Source: Actinomycetota bacterium (GTDB lineage: Bacteria; Actinomycetota; Actinomycetes; Streptosporangiales; Streptosporangiaceae). From it: a DNA stretch of 48,030 bases. The notes beneath the pieces were generated by a model. That model was given only the letters and a program-made list of their open reading frames with translations, did no database searches and was not told where the DNA came from. This document shows, one piece after another, positions 25,611 to 34,597 of this stretch. The DNA is taken from the NCBI GenBank assembly GCA_003168255.1, contig PMSU01000111.1, forward strand, positions 1 through 48,030. Reading direction: 5' to 3'. Every line of letters begins with the position of its first letter. Positions within the stretch are counted from its first letter, which is position 1. The position numbers and the translations under genes were made by a program.

Positions 25611-27035
25611 ATGACCCAGATTCATGATCTCTCCGTCACCGAGCTCGCCGCCGCGATCCGTGCCCGTGAGCTGTCGCCGGTCACCGTCACCGATCACTAC
25701 CTGAGCCGCATCGACGAGAAGAACGCCGCGGTGGGGGCGTACTACACGGTCACCCCCGAGCTGGCACGTGATCAGGCCCTGGCCGCGGAGAAGGCGGTCG
25801 CCGACGCGGCGGATCCCGCGCTGCTGCCGCCCCTTACCGGGATCCCGATCCCGATCAAGGACCTGAACATGGTCGCCGGGGTGCGCCAGACGTTCGGCTC
25901 GGTGGTGTTCGAGGACAACATCGCCGGCCAGGACGACTACGTGACGAGCACGATCAGGGCGGCCGGCGCCGTCATTATCGGCAAGACCGCCACCCCGGAG
26001 TTCGGGCTGCCCTGCTATACCGAGACAGCGGTCGGCCCGCCTGCCCGCACTCCGTGGGACCTCAGCAGGTCGGCCGGGGGCTCGAGCGGCGGCGCCGGGG
26101 CGGCGGTAGCCGCTGGGCTTGCCCCGGCGGCGCACGGCAACGACGGCGGCGGGTCCATCCGGATCCCGTCCAGCGTCTGCGGCCTGTTCGGGATCAAGCC
26201 GTCCCGCGGCCGGATCTCCAACGCGCCGCTCATGCCGGACCTTCTCGGGCTGACCACCGAGGGCCCGCTGGCCCGCAGCGTCGCCGACGCGGCGCTGCTG
26301 CTCGATGTGATGACCGGGAACCTGCCGGGTGACATGTACACCCAGCCGGCCCTGCCCGATGGCGAGAGCTTCGCCCGCTACGCGGGCCGCGAGCCCGGGC
26401 GGCTGCGGATTGGCCGCACGCTGACGCATCCGGTGGGAGACGGCGCCGTTCATCCCGACTGCGTCGCGGCCTACGAGGATGCGAGCAGCCTGCTGGCGGA
26501 GCTCGGGCACGAGGTCGAGGACGTGAGCATGCCGTTCGGGGCCGACGTGGTGCCATCCTTCGAGACCCTCTGGTACTCGATGGCCACCCTCGCCCCGGTG
26601 GCCCCGGCCGACGAGCACAGGCTGCTGCCTCTCACCAGGTACCTGCGCGAGCGGGGCCGGGCGGTGACCGTGCCGGAACTGCTCTATGCCCAGGCCTTCC
26701 TCCAGATCATCATGCGGTCGGCGCTGCCCGCACTGGGCTGCTACGACGCCATCCTCACCCCGACGCTGGCCGCCCCGCCGGCCGAAGTAGGGTACTTCGA
26801 TCAGGTCGAGCCCGCCGAGAACTTCGAGCGGCAAAAGCGCTTCACTCCTTACGCGGCGCTGTACAACGTGTCCGGCCAGCCAGCGGTGAACGTGCCGCTG
26901 TACTGGACCGAGGGCGGCCTGCCGATCGGCGTGATGCTGGCCGGCCGGATGGGCGACGAGGGCACGCTGATCTCGCTGTCCGCGCAGCTGGAGGCGGCCC
27001 GGCCGTGGAAGGACCGGCACCCGCCCCTGTGGTGA
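25611..27035 (+). CDS. Amidase (amidase-signature family)
   Basis: This 474-residue hydrolase has the AS triad: Lys83 in IPIPIKDLN, the cis-Ser158 in SAGGSSGGAGA and the nucleophile Ser182 in GGGSIRIPSS. The following GLFGIKPSRGRIS is typical. Substrates range from aliphatic to aryl amides and cannot be told; GatA is unlikely because no gatB/gatC lies nearby. ATG start at 25611 with no clear ribosome site. The same frame stays open for 69 further codons after its TGA. Confidence 0.92.
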   Translation: MTQIHDLSVTELAAAIRARELSPVTVTDHYLSRIDEKNAAVGAYYTVTPELARDQALAAEKAVADAADPALLPPLTGIPIPIKDLNMVAGVRQTFGSVVFEDNIAGQDDYVTSTIRAAGAVIIGKTATPEFGLPCYTETAVGPPARTPWDLSRSAGGSSGGAGAAVAAGLAPAAHGNDGGGSIRIPSSVCGLFGIKPSRGRISNAPLMPDLLGLTTEGPLARSVADAALLLDVMTGNLPGDMYTQPALPDGESFARYAGREPGRLRIGRTLTHPVGDGAVHPDCVAAYEDASSLLAELGHEVEDVSMPFGADVVPSFETLWYSMATLAPVAPADEHRLLPLTRYLRERGRAVTVPELLYAQAFLQIIMRSALPALGCYDAILTPTLAAPPAEVGYFDQVEPAENFERQKRFTPYAALYNVSGQPAVNVPLYWTEGGLPIGVMLAGRMGDEGTLISLSAQLEAARPWKDRHPPLW

Positions 27036-27245
27036 GGCGCCGCTTGTGGCGCGGCGGCACTATGGTGGTCGACGCTGCGCAGCCTGCCCATCGGCGCGAC
27101 CGCCCGCGTGCTGGCCGCCCTCGCCGGACTGCCAGCGCACGCGGCGTTCGGGATCGCGGCCACGCTGCTCGTCGCCGTCGTTCGGGCCGCTGCGGGTCTG
27201 TGGCTGGGGTGGGTGCTGGCGGCAGCGAACCCGCGTGGTCGGTAA
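27036..27245 (+). other. Hydrophobic reading frame continuing in phase after the amidase stop
   Basis: After the TGA at 27033-27035 the same frame runs to a TAA at 27243-27245 with good G/C third-position bias. It would encode a Trp/Ala/Leu-rich peptide with one probable membrane helix (ATLLVAVVRAAAGLWLGWVL). There is no ATG or obvious ribosome site. It could be a stop-codon readthrough extension, a remnant of a separate small membrane gene, or chance. Confidence 0.3.
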
Positions 27246-27333
27246 CGCACCGCAACCGCGGGCGGGGGAACGCAGTCATAAGAGTGGTAGACGTTTGAAC
27301 CATTCACTCTCGGTCAATACGGGGAGCATGAGC

Positions 27334-27999
27334 ATGAACACCAATTCACGTGCCGCCAGGCGGGCCGCCGTGGTGGCGGCCGTCACCTGCGGCGGCGCGT
27401 TCGTCGCGGTACTGGCCGCGGCCTGCGGATCGCAGGCCGCGGCGCCCCCGGCCGCGACGCCGACCGCGACCGGGTCAGCCAGCCCGTCCGCCACGTCGTC
27501 CAGCGCAGCCGCGGTCGGGGTTCCGCGGATGCCCGCATCGCAGTGCCCGACATCCGCGCTGCACGTGACGGTGGACGTAGCGAAGGGCAGCGCCGCGGCG
27601 GGTACCAGCTATGTCCCGATCGACTTCACCAACGTCTCCGATCAAAGCTGCGCCATGTACGGCTTTCCCGGCGTGTCGTTCGTGACGGGTCACCCGGGCA
27701 GCCAGATCGGTGACGCGGCATCGCGGGAGACGACATTCGGCTCTGAGACGGTCACGCTCGCCGCCAACGGCGGCACCGCGCACGCCTGGCTGGGGGTCGC
27801 CGACGCTGGTAACTTCCCGGCATCGGCCTGTCACCAGGTCACCGCGCACGTGCTGCGGATCTACCCGCCCGACCAGTACGCCTCGTTGTACACCAGCTTC
27901 ACCTCGCCGGTCTGCTCAGCCAAGATCACCGGCGGCAGCACCCCGCTGACGATCCTGCCCATCAGGCCAGGACTGGGGAACCCCGGGACCGTGCCGTAA
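27334..27999 (+). CDS. DUF4232 lipoprotein
   Basis: The 221-residue protein has a twin-Arg-like N-terminus (RAARRAAVVAAV), a hydrophobic segment and a lipobox VLAAAC (Cys about 31), then a Ser/Thr/Pro/Ala linker and a DUF4232 beta domain with paired Cys residues (QCPTSAL, SCAMYGFPGVSF, ACHQVTAHVL, VCSAKI). DUF4232 proteins are secreted actinobacterial proteins of unknown function. I prefer the ATG at 27334 because GGGGAG lies 7 nt upstream; the ATG at 27328 is too close to it. Confidence 0.88.
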   Translation: MNTNSRAARRAAVVAAVTCGGAFVAVLAAACGSQAAAPPAATPTATGSASPSATSSSAAAVGVPRMPASQCPTSALHVTVDVAKGSAAAGTSYVPIDFTNVSDQSCAMYGFPGVSFVTGHPGSQIGDAASRETTFGSETVTLAANGGTAHAWLGVADAGNFPASACHQVTAHVLRIYPPDQYASLYTSFTSPVCSAKITGGSTPLTILPIRPGLGNPGTVP

Positions 28000-28007
28000 G
28001 CCGCCGG

Positions 28008-28023
28008 CCGGGGCCGGCCCCGG
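28008..28023. terminator. Possible two-way hairpin after the DUF4232 gene
   Basis: CCGGGGCCGGCCCCGG is a perfect 16-bp palindrome 9 nt after the DUF4232 stop at a convergent junction. There is no T-run. Position favours termination, but G+C content alone makes such palindromes common here. Confidence 0.3.
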
Positions 28024-28026
28024 TCG

Positions 28027-28250
28027 CTACCCGGCGGCTGTCGGCCGCTGAGGGGTGAGCGGGTGCCCGGTTTCCAGCAGCGTCTTGAGCCCGCTCAGCA
28101 CGAACATCCAGCCGACGCCGGACACGTTGTCGGCGGTCTTGGGCGAGTCGTCGAGCCGATCGTCCGGCCGTCGCGCTCGAAGAGGCGATCGAGCAGGTGC
28201 CAGCGAGTCTGGCCTGCCAGCGCCTTGAAGACCCGGTCGTCCTCCTCCAT
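28027..28250 (-). pseudogene. Remnant of an ArsR-HTH/SRPBCC fusion regulator
   Basis: An ATG at 28250 opens MEEDDRVFKALA and HLLDRLFERDGRTIG, the first helices of an ArsR-type winged-helix domain. A few codons later the sequence jumps, in another frame, to DDSPKTADNVSG and GLKTLLETGHPL, the C-terminal end of SRPBCC (AHSA1-like) domains, ending at the TAG at 28029-28027. Fusion proteins with exactly these two ends occur in actinomycetes, so about 150-200 residues have been deleted from the middle and the frame lost. Confidence 0.7.
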
Positions 28251-28289
28251 GAGACCGGCCAGCGACCCGACCAGTCGTGGCTGAGAGGG

Positions 28290-28886
28290 CTATGTCCCCA
28301 CGCACACCCGGATGCCCAGGATAATGACGCACAAGCCCCCACTACCTTTCGACGGTGACGGGGACGGAGACGGCGACGGCGACGGGGACCGGGACCGGGA
28401 CCGGGACGGAGACGGGGACGGGGACGGCGAGGCCGACGGCGAGCCCGACGGAGGAGGTAGCGGGGACCGCGAGCGCGATGGCGCCGGTAGCGCAGACTGC
28501 GAGACCGCCAGCGCCGGAGCGAGCGCCGAGGACGGCCGTCCAGGACGCCACGGGTCCGGCTGAGAGCCGGGCGCACCCTGCCTCTGCGGCTGGTGCGGCA
28601 GCCCCGAACTGAGCAGGGGCAGCCGGGCGGCGGACGGGCCGTGCTGGAGCGGCGCTGAAGCGAAGAAGGCCCAGACGACTACCGCTGCGGCGGCGACTAT
28701 CGCTGCCGGCGTCCATGCGTCCCGGGCACGGGAAGCCGTTGCGGCGCGCCAGAGCCGGACCTTGACTGCCGCTAGCAGCGCGACCCCGGCCAGAGCCAGC
28801 CTGGTCCACCGGTTCGGGTGACGCGAGGTACGAATTGCCTCCGTCGCGGCGGCCCGGTCGCCGTTGGCATCGAGAGCGTCGGACAT
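28290..28886 (-). CDS. Membrane protein with Ser/Pro/Arg low-complexity region
   Basis: This ~198-residue protein of no recognised family has an N-terminal hydrophilic part, two hydrophobic segments (LALAGVALLAAVKV and AAIVAAAAVVVWAFFA), and a long Ser-Pro/Ser-Arg repeat from about 140 to 183 encoded by a GACGGG-like hexamer repeat. It ends in a conserved-looking hydrophobic Cys pair, GLCVIILGIRVCVGT. The membrane topology suggests an extracellular disordered stalk with a short Cys-bounded cap. The start is the ATG at 28886 or the GTG at 28892. It is flanked by the ArsR/SRPBCC remnant and tex. Confidence 0.6.
   Translation of the reverse strand: MSDALDANGDRAAATEAIRTSRHPNRWTRLALAGVALLAAVKVRLWRAATASRARDAWTPAAIVAAAAVVVWAFFASAPLQHGPSAARLPLLSSGLPHQPQRQGAPGSQPDPWRPGRPSSALAPALAVSQSALPAPSRSRSPLPPPSGSPSASPSPSPSPSRSRSRSPSPSPSPSPSPSKGSGGLCVIILGIRVCVGT
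28353..28440. repeat. Hexamer repeat (GACGGN) encoding Ser-Pro/Ser-Arg
   Basis: About fourteen 6-bp units of GACGGG, GACGGC, GACGGA or GACCGG type lie in tandem within the Ser/Pro-rich gene. On the minus strand they read as Ser-Pro or Ser-Arg dipeptides. Confidence 0.8.
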
Positions 28887-29062
28887 GACCACACCCCCTG
28901 GCCAACCTGGACGGGCACCGCAGTTGGGACCTCGCGAATTTCCGTTACTTTACGCTTCTTCGCACCCATTTGAGGCGCAACTATCCGATCTTCACAGCCT
29001 GCACAAGGCTGCGGCCCGACCTGGTCGGCGGGTCCGCCGCTTGCGGGAGCAGCGCCGGCAGC

Positions 29063-31603
29063 TCAGCTGCCAGGACGGCCGCCTTGGCCGTCGCCGGTAC
29101 CGCCGGCCAGCCCGGCGCGGCGCAGCGCCTCGGCCATGGCACCGCCGTCGTTCCCGCCAGCGCGTCCTGCGCCGGGACGGCTGCCAGCCGGCGAGCCGCC
29201 TCGCGTCCCGCCCCGCCTGCCTGAGTCACGGCCGCGATTGCGGTCAGCCTGCCCGCCGCCGGAGGTCGCCTGCGGCCCGGACGCTGACTGCGGCGCGTCC
29301 CGCCGCGCCCGCGGGGAGCCTTCGGGCTCGTCATCGAGGCGCAGCGTGAGTGAGATCCGCTTACGGTCGGCATCGACACCGAGCACTCTCACCCGCACGA
29401 CGTCGCCGGACTTGACCACCTCGCGCGGATCGGAGACGAAGTTCCGCGACATGGCGGACACGTGCACCAGGCCGTCCTGATGCACGCCGATGTCGATGAA
29501 AGCGCCGAACGCCGCGACGTTGGTGACGACTCCCTCCAGGATCATGCCGGACGCTAGGTCCGCCAGTGTCTCCACACCCTCGGCAAACGACGCGGTCGTG
29601 AAGGCCGGACGCGGATCACGACCCGGCTTCTCCAGCTCCTTGAGAATGTCGGCCACGGTCGGGACGCCGAACCGCTCGTCGGTGAACTCCAGCGGCCGCA
29701 GCGAGCGCAGCACCGCGGTATTCCCGATCAGCTCCGCCATGCCGATCCCGGCCGCCACCAGGATGCGCCGGACCACCGGGTATGCCTCCGGGTGCACGCT
29801 GGAGGCATCCAGCGGGTCGTCGCCGCCGGTGATGCGCAGGAATCCCGCGCATTGCTCGAACGCCTTCGGGCCCAGCCGCGGGACCTTCAGGAGCGTCCGG
29901 CGGCTGCGGAACCGCCCGGCGGAATCCCGGTGCGCCACGATGGCGCCGGCCAGTCCCTCGCTGATGCCGGACACCCGCGCCAGCAGCGGGACGGACGCGG
30001 TGTTCACATCCACGCCGACCGCGTTCACGCAGTCCTCGACCACGCCGTCCAGCGAGCCGGACAGTTTCACCCCGGACAGGTCGTGCTGGTACTGACCGAC
30101 CCCGATGGACTTGGGGTCGATCTTGACGAGCTCGGCCAGCGGATCCTGTAGGCGGCGGGCAATGGACACCGCGCCGCGCAGCGACACGTCCATGCCGGGC
30201 AGCTCCTGAGAGGCGTACTCCGATGCCGAGTACACCGAGGCTCCTGCCTCAGAGACCACGATCTTGGTGAGCTTCAGCTCCGGGCGCGTCTTCATCAGGT
30301 CAGCGGCCAGCCTGTCGGTCTCCCGCGAGGCGGTGCCGTTGCCGATAGCGATCAGCTCAACCTGGTGGGCCGCGGCCAGCCGGGCCAGGACGGCGATCGA
30401 TGCTTCCCGGCCCGCCCCCGACTTCGATGACGGCGAGCCACCCGCAGCGCGCCGCTTCAGCTCGTGCGGGTAAATCGTCTCCGTCGCGACCGCCTTGCCC
30501 GTCGCGTCGACCACCGCGACCTTCACCCCGGTCCGGAAACCGGGATCAAGCCCCATCGTCGTCCGGGCACCTGCGGGCGCAGCCAGCAGCAGGTCGCGCA
30601 GATTGGCGGCGAACACGCCGACCGCGTCGTCCTCGGCCCGCTGCCACAGCCGCATCCGCAGGTCCACCCGCAGATGAACCAGGATCCGGGTCCGCCACGA
30701 CCAGCCGACCGTGTCAGCCAGCCAGCGATCCCCCGGTCGGCCATGGCCGGCGATGCCGAAGTGCGCCGCGATCTGCGTTTCGTAATCGCTGTGCTCTCTG
30801 GCGCTTACGGACGCGGACTCGCCCGGCCCCGATGGTGCCGGACCAGCCGGGGTAACCTCCCCCGGATCCAACTCGAGGTCGAGGAACTCCTCCTTCTCCC
30901 CGCGCAGCAGCGCCAGGATCCGATGCGACGGCAATCGGGTGAAAGGCTCGTCGAACTCGAAGTAATCCGCGAACTTGGCGCCAGCCTCCTGCTTGCCGTC
31001 CCGCACGCGCGAGACGACCCGGCCGCGTGACCACATCCGCTCCCGGAGCGCGCCGATCAGGTCGGCATCCTCAGCGAAACGCTCGGACAGGATCGCTCGC
31101 GCCCCGTCCAGGGCGGCAGCCGGATCGGCTACGCCCTTCGCCGCATCCACGTAGGCCGCGGCAGTCTCCAGCGGATCACGTTCCGGGCCGGCCAGAACGT
31201 CGTCGGCCAGCGGCTCAAGGCCGGCTTCTCGTGCGATCTGAGCCTTCGTCCGGCGTCTCGGCTTGTAAGGAACGTAAACGTCCTCCAGCCGCGCCTTGGA
31301 ATCAGCCGCCATGATCTGCGCTTCAAGCGCCGCGTCGAGCTTGCCCTGAGAGCGGACCGACTCCAGGATCGCGGCGCGCCGTTCTTCCAGCTCACGCAAG
31401 TACCGCAGCCGTTCCTCGAGCTTCCGCAGCTGCGCGTCGTCGAGCGTGCCGGTCGCCTCCTTGCGGTAGCGGGCGATGAACGGCACGGTGGCCCCGTCGT
31501 CAAGCAGCCCGACAGCCGCAACCACCTGCTCCTCGCGCACGCCGAGCTCGTCGGCAATCTTGCGGCTGACGGGCTGACCAGGTGCCTGGACGGGCGTTGT
31601 CAC
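29063..31603 (-). CDS. tex: Tex-family RNA-binding transcription accessory protein
   Basis: Tex proteins bind nucleic acids and affect transcription. The 846-residue protein shows the ordered family domains: N-terminal helical region ([20 protein letters not shown]), YqgF/RNase H-like domain ([19 protein letters not shown]), helix-hairpin-helix part ([18 protein letters not shown]) and a C-terminal S1 domain ([20 protein letters not shown] to [17 protein letters not shown]). A Gly/Arg/Ser-rich tail of about 80 residues follows the S1 domain. GTG start at 31603; the frame is open further upstream, but that part shows no similarity. Confidence 0.94.
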   Translation of the reverse strand: MTTPVQAPGQPVSRKIADELGVREEQVVAAVGLLDDGATVPFIARYRKEATGTLDDAQLRKLEERLRYLRELEERRAAILESVRSQGKLDAALEAQIMAADSKARLEDVYVPYKPRRRTKAQIAREAGLEPLADDVLAGPERDPLETAAAYVDAAKGVADPAAALDGARAILSERFAEDADLIGALRERMWSRGRVVSRVRDGKQEAGAKFADYFEFDEPFTRLPSHRILALLRGEKEEFLDLELDPGEVTPAGPAPSGPGESASVSAREHSDYETQIAAHFGIAGHGRPGDRWLADTVGWSWRTRILVHLRVDLRMRLWQRAEDDAVGVFAANLRDLLLAAPAGARTTMGLDPGFRTGVKVAVVDATGKAVATETIYPHELKRRAAGGSPSSKSGAGREASIAVLARLAAAHQVELIAIGNGTASRETDRLAADLMKTRPELKLTKIVVSEAGASVYSASEYASQELPGMDVSLRGAVSIARRLQDPLAELVKIDPKSIGVGQYQHDLSGVKLSGSLDGVVEDCVNAVGVDVNTASVPLLARVSGISEGLAGAIVAHRDSAGRFRSRRTLLKVPRLGPKAFEQCAGFLRITGGDDPLDASSVHPEAYPVVRRILVAAGIGMAELIGNTAVLRSLRPLEFTDERFGVPTVADILKELEKPGRDPRPAFTTASFAEGVETLADLASGMILEGVVTNVAAFGAFIDIGVHQDGLVHVSAMSRNFVSDPREVVKSGDVVRVRVLGVDADRKRISLTLRLDDEPEGSPRARRDAPQSASGPQATSGGGQADRNRGRDSGRRGGTRGGSPAGSRPGAGRAGGNDGGAMAEALRRAGLAGGTGDGQGGRPGS

Positions 31604-31685
31604 AACTTCATCCGCCTTCTCGATCGGCCAGCATGACCGGGCCGCAGCGCGCAGGCCCCCACGAGCATTGTGCCGTGCCGGATCA

Positions 31686-32162
31686 TCACCCCGGTCTGGA
31701 CGGATCGGCGGATTCAGTGACCGCTTTGATCCTTTCCAGGGTGATGCGCATGCCGTTGCGGTTGGTGCGGCCGCGCGCGGGCCCGGCAATCATCCAGTAC
31801 AGCCGCATCAGCAGCGTGTCCGCCAGCTCAAACGACTCGGTGACATCGGTGCCGCCCGCGCCGGGCTCCAGCTGGTAGCGCCAGGTGTTCACGGTCGCGC
31901 CGCCCGGCCCGGCCACGGCGAAGGCGAACTCGCGGCCAGGATCGCTCGCCACAACCGTGCAGGCAGTCCAGTAGACCGGCCCCCTGCCGTTACGCCGGAC
32001 ATGACCGCGGAAACGCGCCCCGGCTCTGGGCCCGGTAGCGCCGTCGATCCACTCCGCCTCGAAAGTCTCGGGGCTGAACTCCCCGACCCGGGTGATGTCA
32101 CTCACCAGATCCCAGACCCGGTCAGCGGATGCCGCCATATGGACCGTCACCGAACCACGCAT
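31686..32162 (-). CDS. SRPBCC (polyketide cyclase/START-like) protein
   Basis: The 158-residue protein starts [20 protein letters not shown], the typical first strand and helix, followed by [20 protein letters not shown] and [20 protein letters not shown]. Such proteins bind hydrophobic ligands in a deep cavity; the ligand is unknown. The ATG at 32162 overlaps a GTG one codon upstream. It is divergent from the 51-residue ORF and malQ. Confidence 0.88.
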   Translation of the reverse strand: MRGSVTVHMAASADRVWDLVSDITRVGEFSPETFEAEWIDGATGPRAGARFRGHVRRNGRGPVYWTACTVVASDPGREFAFAVAGPGGATVNTWRYQLEPGAGGTDVTESFELADTLLMRLYWMIAGPARGRTNRNGMRITLERIKAVTESADPSRPG

Positions 32163-32334
32163 CACACGACCATATAAGGCCCACCTGGACGCCGGCCTCC
32201 GTCCCCAGCTCCACGCCACCTGACGCTGCACGTGTGTCTGCTCCAGGCGGACTGCCCGGACCGAAGTAACCGGCCCCGAGCGAAGCCTCCAGCACTGCTC
32301 GCAGCGTCTTCGTCCCACCATATGGACGTATTCA

Positions 32335-32372
32335 GACCGAATACTGAGATAAGACGTTCCCGCGGGAACGTC
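32335..32372. repeat. Palindrome-containing shared element, copy 2
   Basis: GACGTTCCCGCGGGAACGTC (32353-32372) is a perfect 20-bp palindrome. Together with the adjacent left flank it matches, in inverted orientation, the element at 13373-13410. Here it lies between genes, about 60 bp before the 51-codon ORF. Confidence 0.7.
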
Positions 32373-32432
32373 CCATCATGCCGAGCGGGCGCGTCCGTCG
32401 AAGTGGTGACTCCGGTATGGAAGGGTGAACGC

Positions 32433-32588
32433 ATGGCGACCGGCGAGGGCGAGCGGACGGACCAGCGGTATCGCGAGCCGTGGCCGCCGGCGATCACGCA
32501 GACGCATGAGCGGATCGCCTCGCTGCCCGGTGGCAGCGATCCGTGGAATCGCATCCTGCTGCACACCGGCCGGAACGTCGGAGCCTAG
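32433..32588 (+). CDS. Small hypothetical protein (51 aa) upstream of malQ
   Basis: ATG at 32433 follows GGAAGGGTGA with suitable spacing. The peptide is hydrophilic, with YREPWPPAITQTHERIASLP (first 20 positions about 12-31) and GGSDPWNRILLHTGRNVGA at the end. Codons show the same G/C third-position bias as neighbours. Its TAG is 4 nt before the malQ ATG, so both are probably in one transcript and translationally linked. I do not recognise a family. Confidence 0.6.
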   Translation: MATGEGERTDQRYREPWPPAITQTHERIASLPGGSDPWNRILLHTGRNVGA

Positions 32589-32592
32589 CCGG

Positions 32593-34461
32593 ATGGAAAG
32601 GGCGGAACTCCTGCGCCGCGCGCAGGCACGCGGCGTGGCGACCTCCTACCGGGACTGGCGCGGACGCGACGTCGAGGTCGGCTCGGACACGCTGGCAGCG
32701 ATACTGACGGCGCTCGGCGACCCGGATGCGCCGCCGCAGGAGGAGCCGGGAACGTCCGGCGAGGGCACCGACACCGGCGGGTCCGCCGAAGGCGCGTTCG
32801 GAATCCTGCCGGAATCTAACGCCGCGCCGGAGCCGCGGGGGCGGTCGTGGGGCTTCACCGTGCAGCTCTACGCGCTGCGCTCGCGCGGCTCCTGGGGCCA
32901 TGGTGACCTGCGTGACCTGGCCGACCTGGCGGCCTGGAGCGCCCGCGACCTCGGTGCCGGCTTCGTGCTTTGCAGCCCGCTGCACGCGGCCGAGCCACTG
33001 CCGCCGGTGAGCGCGTCCCCGTACCTGCCGATGAGCAGGCGGTTCACCAGCCCGCTCTACCTGCGGATCGAGGACATACCCGAATACGCCCAGCTCGGCG
33101 CCGGGGACAGGGAACGGATCGAGACCCTGGCAAGGCCGCTGCGCGCCCGCAGCGGCACCGGAGAGCTGATCGACAGGGACGCGGTGTGGACGGCCAAGCG
33201 GGCGGCGCTGGAGATCCTCTGGGCCGCTCCGGAAGACCCTCGGCGGCGGGCCGAATGCGAGCGGTTCCGGGTCCGCCAGGGCCGCGCGCTCGACGACTGG
33301 GCGACCTGGTCTGCACTGGCCGAAGTCCACGGCCCTGACTGGCGGGAATGGCCAGCCAGGCTGCGCGATCCGCGGTCCGCGGCGGTCGCCGCGGAGCGGG
33401 CCAGGCTGGCCGGGCCCGCCAGCTTCCACACCTGGCTGCAATGGCTCGCCGACGAGCAGCGCGCTGCCGCCCAGCGGGCCGCACGCACCGCCGGGATGAA
33501 CATCGGAATCATCCACGACCTGGCGGTCGGGGCGCACCCGGGCGGCGCGGACGCCTGGGCCGGCCGGGACGTGATCGCCCAGGGCGTGAGCGTGGGCGCA
33601 CCGCCCGACGAGTTCAACCAGCGCGGCCAGGACTGGGCGCTGCCGCCCTGGCACCCGGAGCGGCTGGCCGCACGCGGTTACCGCCCGCTGGCCGACCTGA
33701 TCGACGCGACGCTCGGGAACGCCGGCGGGATACGGGCTGATCACGTCATGGGCCTGCTCCGGCTGTGGTGGGTGCCGGCCGGGATGACCCCGGACCGCGG
33801 CACCTATGTGCGCTACAACCACGAGGCGATGGTCGGCGTGCTGGCCAGCCGGGCGGCACGGGCAGGCGCGTGTGCCGTCGGCGAGGATCTCGGCACCGTC
33901 GACCCCTGGATCCGCGACTACCTCGCCGCCCGCGGCGTGCTCGGCACCTCGATGCTCTGGTTCGAGCGCACCGCGGATGGCACGCCGCTGCCGCCGGACC
34001 AGTGGCGCCGGGGCTGCCTGGCGACCGTCGGCACTCACGATGTACCGCCAGCCGCGGCATTCGTCACCGGGGAACACGTGGCACTGCGCGCCAGCCTCGG
34101 GCTGCTTGCCAGGACCGAGGATGCCGAACGCGCTGACGCGGACGCGGCTGTCGCCGCATGGCACGCGGCCCTGGTGGGCGCGGGCCTGCTCCCGGCGGAC
34201 TCACCCGCTACCCCGCAGGAGTTCACCGTCGCCCTGTACGGCTACCTGGCCCGCACCCCGGCCGTCCTGATCGGCGTGTCGCTGGCCGAGGCGGTGGGCG
34301 AGCGCAGGTCGCAGAACCTGCCGGGCACGGACAAGGAATACCCCAACTGGCGGATCCCGCTGGCCGGTTTCGACGGCGAGCCCGTGCTGGCCGAGGAGCT
34401 GCCGTCGCACCCTGGCGTTCGAGCCGTGGCCGGCGCGGTCACCGGCAGGCCCGGCGGCTAG
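32593..34461 (+). CDS. malQ: 4-alpha-glucanotransferase (GH77)
   Basis: MalQ moves glucan chains between maltodextrins. The 622-residue protein has an N-terminal segment starting MERAELLRRAQARGVATSY, WGFTVQLYALRSRGSWGHGD (about 90-109), and the GH77 catalytic residues: nucleophile D383 in IRADHVMG, acid/base E431 in VGEDLGTV and D483 in GTHDVPP. NLPGTDKEYPNWRIPL near the C-terminus is typical. It forms an operon with the 51-residue ORF. The stop codon lies in GCTAGC at the start of a 46-bp tandem duplication. Confidence 0.94.
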   Translation: MERAELLRRAQARGVATSYRDWRGRDVEVGSDTLAAILTALGDPDAPPQEEPGTSGEGTDTGGSAEGAFGILPESNAAPEPRGRSWGFTVQLYALRSRGSWGHGDLRDLADLAAWSARDLGAGFVLCSPLHAAEPLPPVSASPYLPMSRRFTSPLYLRIEDIPEYAQLGAGDRERIETLARPLRARSGTGELIDRDAVWTAKRAALEILWAAPEDPRRRAECERFRVRQGRALDDWATWSALAEVHGPDWREWPARLRDPRSAAVAAERARLAGPASFHTWLQWLADEQRAAAQRAARTAGMNIGIIHDLAVGAHPGGADAWAGRDVIAQGVSVGAPPDEFNQRGQDWALPPWHPERLAARGYRPLADLIDATLGNAGGIRADHVMGLLRLWWVPAGMTPDRGTYVRYNHEAMVGVLASRAARAGACAVGEDLGTVDPWIRDYLAARGVLGTSMLWFERTADGTPLPPDQWRRGCLATVGTHDVPPAAAFVTGEHVALRASLGLLARTEDAERADADAAVAAWHAALVGAGLLPADSPATPQEFTVALYGYLARTPAVLIGVSLAEAVGERRSQNLPGTDKEYPNWRIPLAGFDGEPVLAEELPSHPGVRAVAGAVTGRPGG

Positions 34462-34570
34462 CCCGGCCGGCCGACGGCGGGCGGGCCGGTAGCGTGCGGG
34501 CCGCTAGCCCGGCCGGCCGACGGCGGGCGGGCCGCTAGCGTGGCCCGGACCGGCGGGCGGGCAGCTAGTG
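34457..34570. repeat. 46-bp tandem repeat starting at the malQ stop codon
   Basis: Two units at 34457-34502 and 34503-34548 begin with GCTAGCCCGGCCGGCCGACG; a partial third copy runs to about 34570. The first GCTAGC contains the malQ TAG, so the repeat unit includes the gene end, as in the block at 6871-7022. Confidence 0.85.
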
Positions 34571-34597
34571 GTTCGCGACGTGGATGTGAAATTTACC

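Noticed and set aside
28772..28969. Short minus-strand ORF starting MGAKKRKVTEIREV
   Set aside because: The first 25 codons look tidy and the KKRKV run catches the eye, but the rest is a shadow of the Ser/Pro-rich gene and there is no ribosome site; at most a leader ORF.
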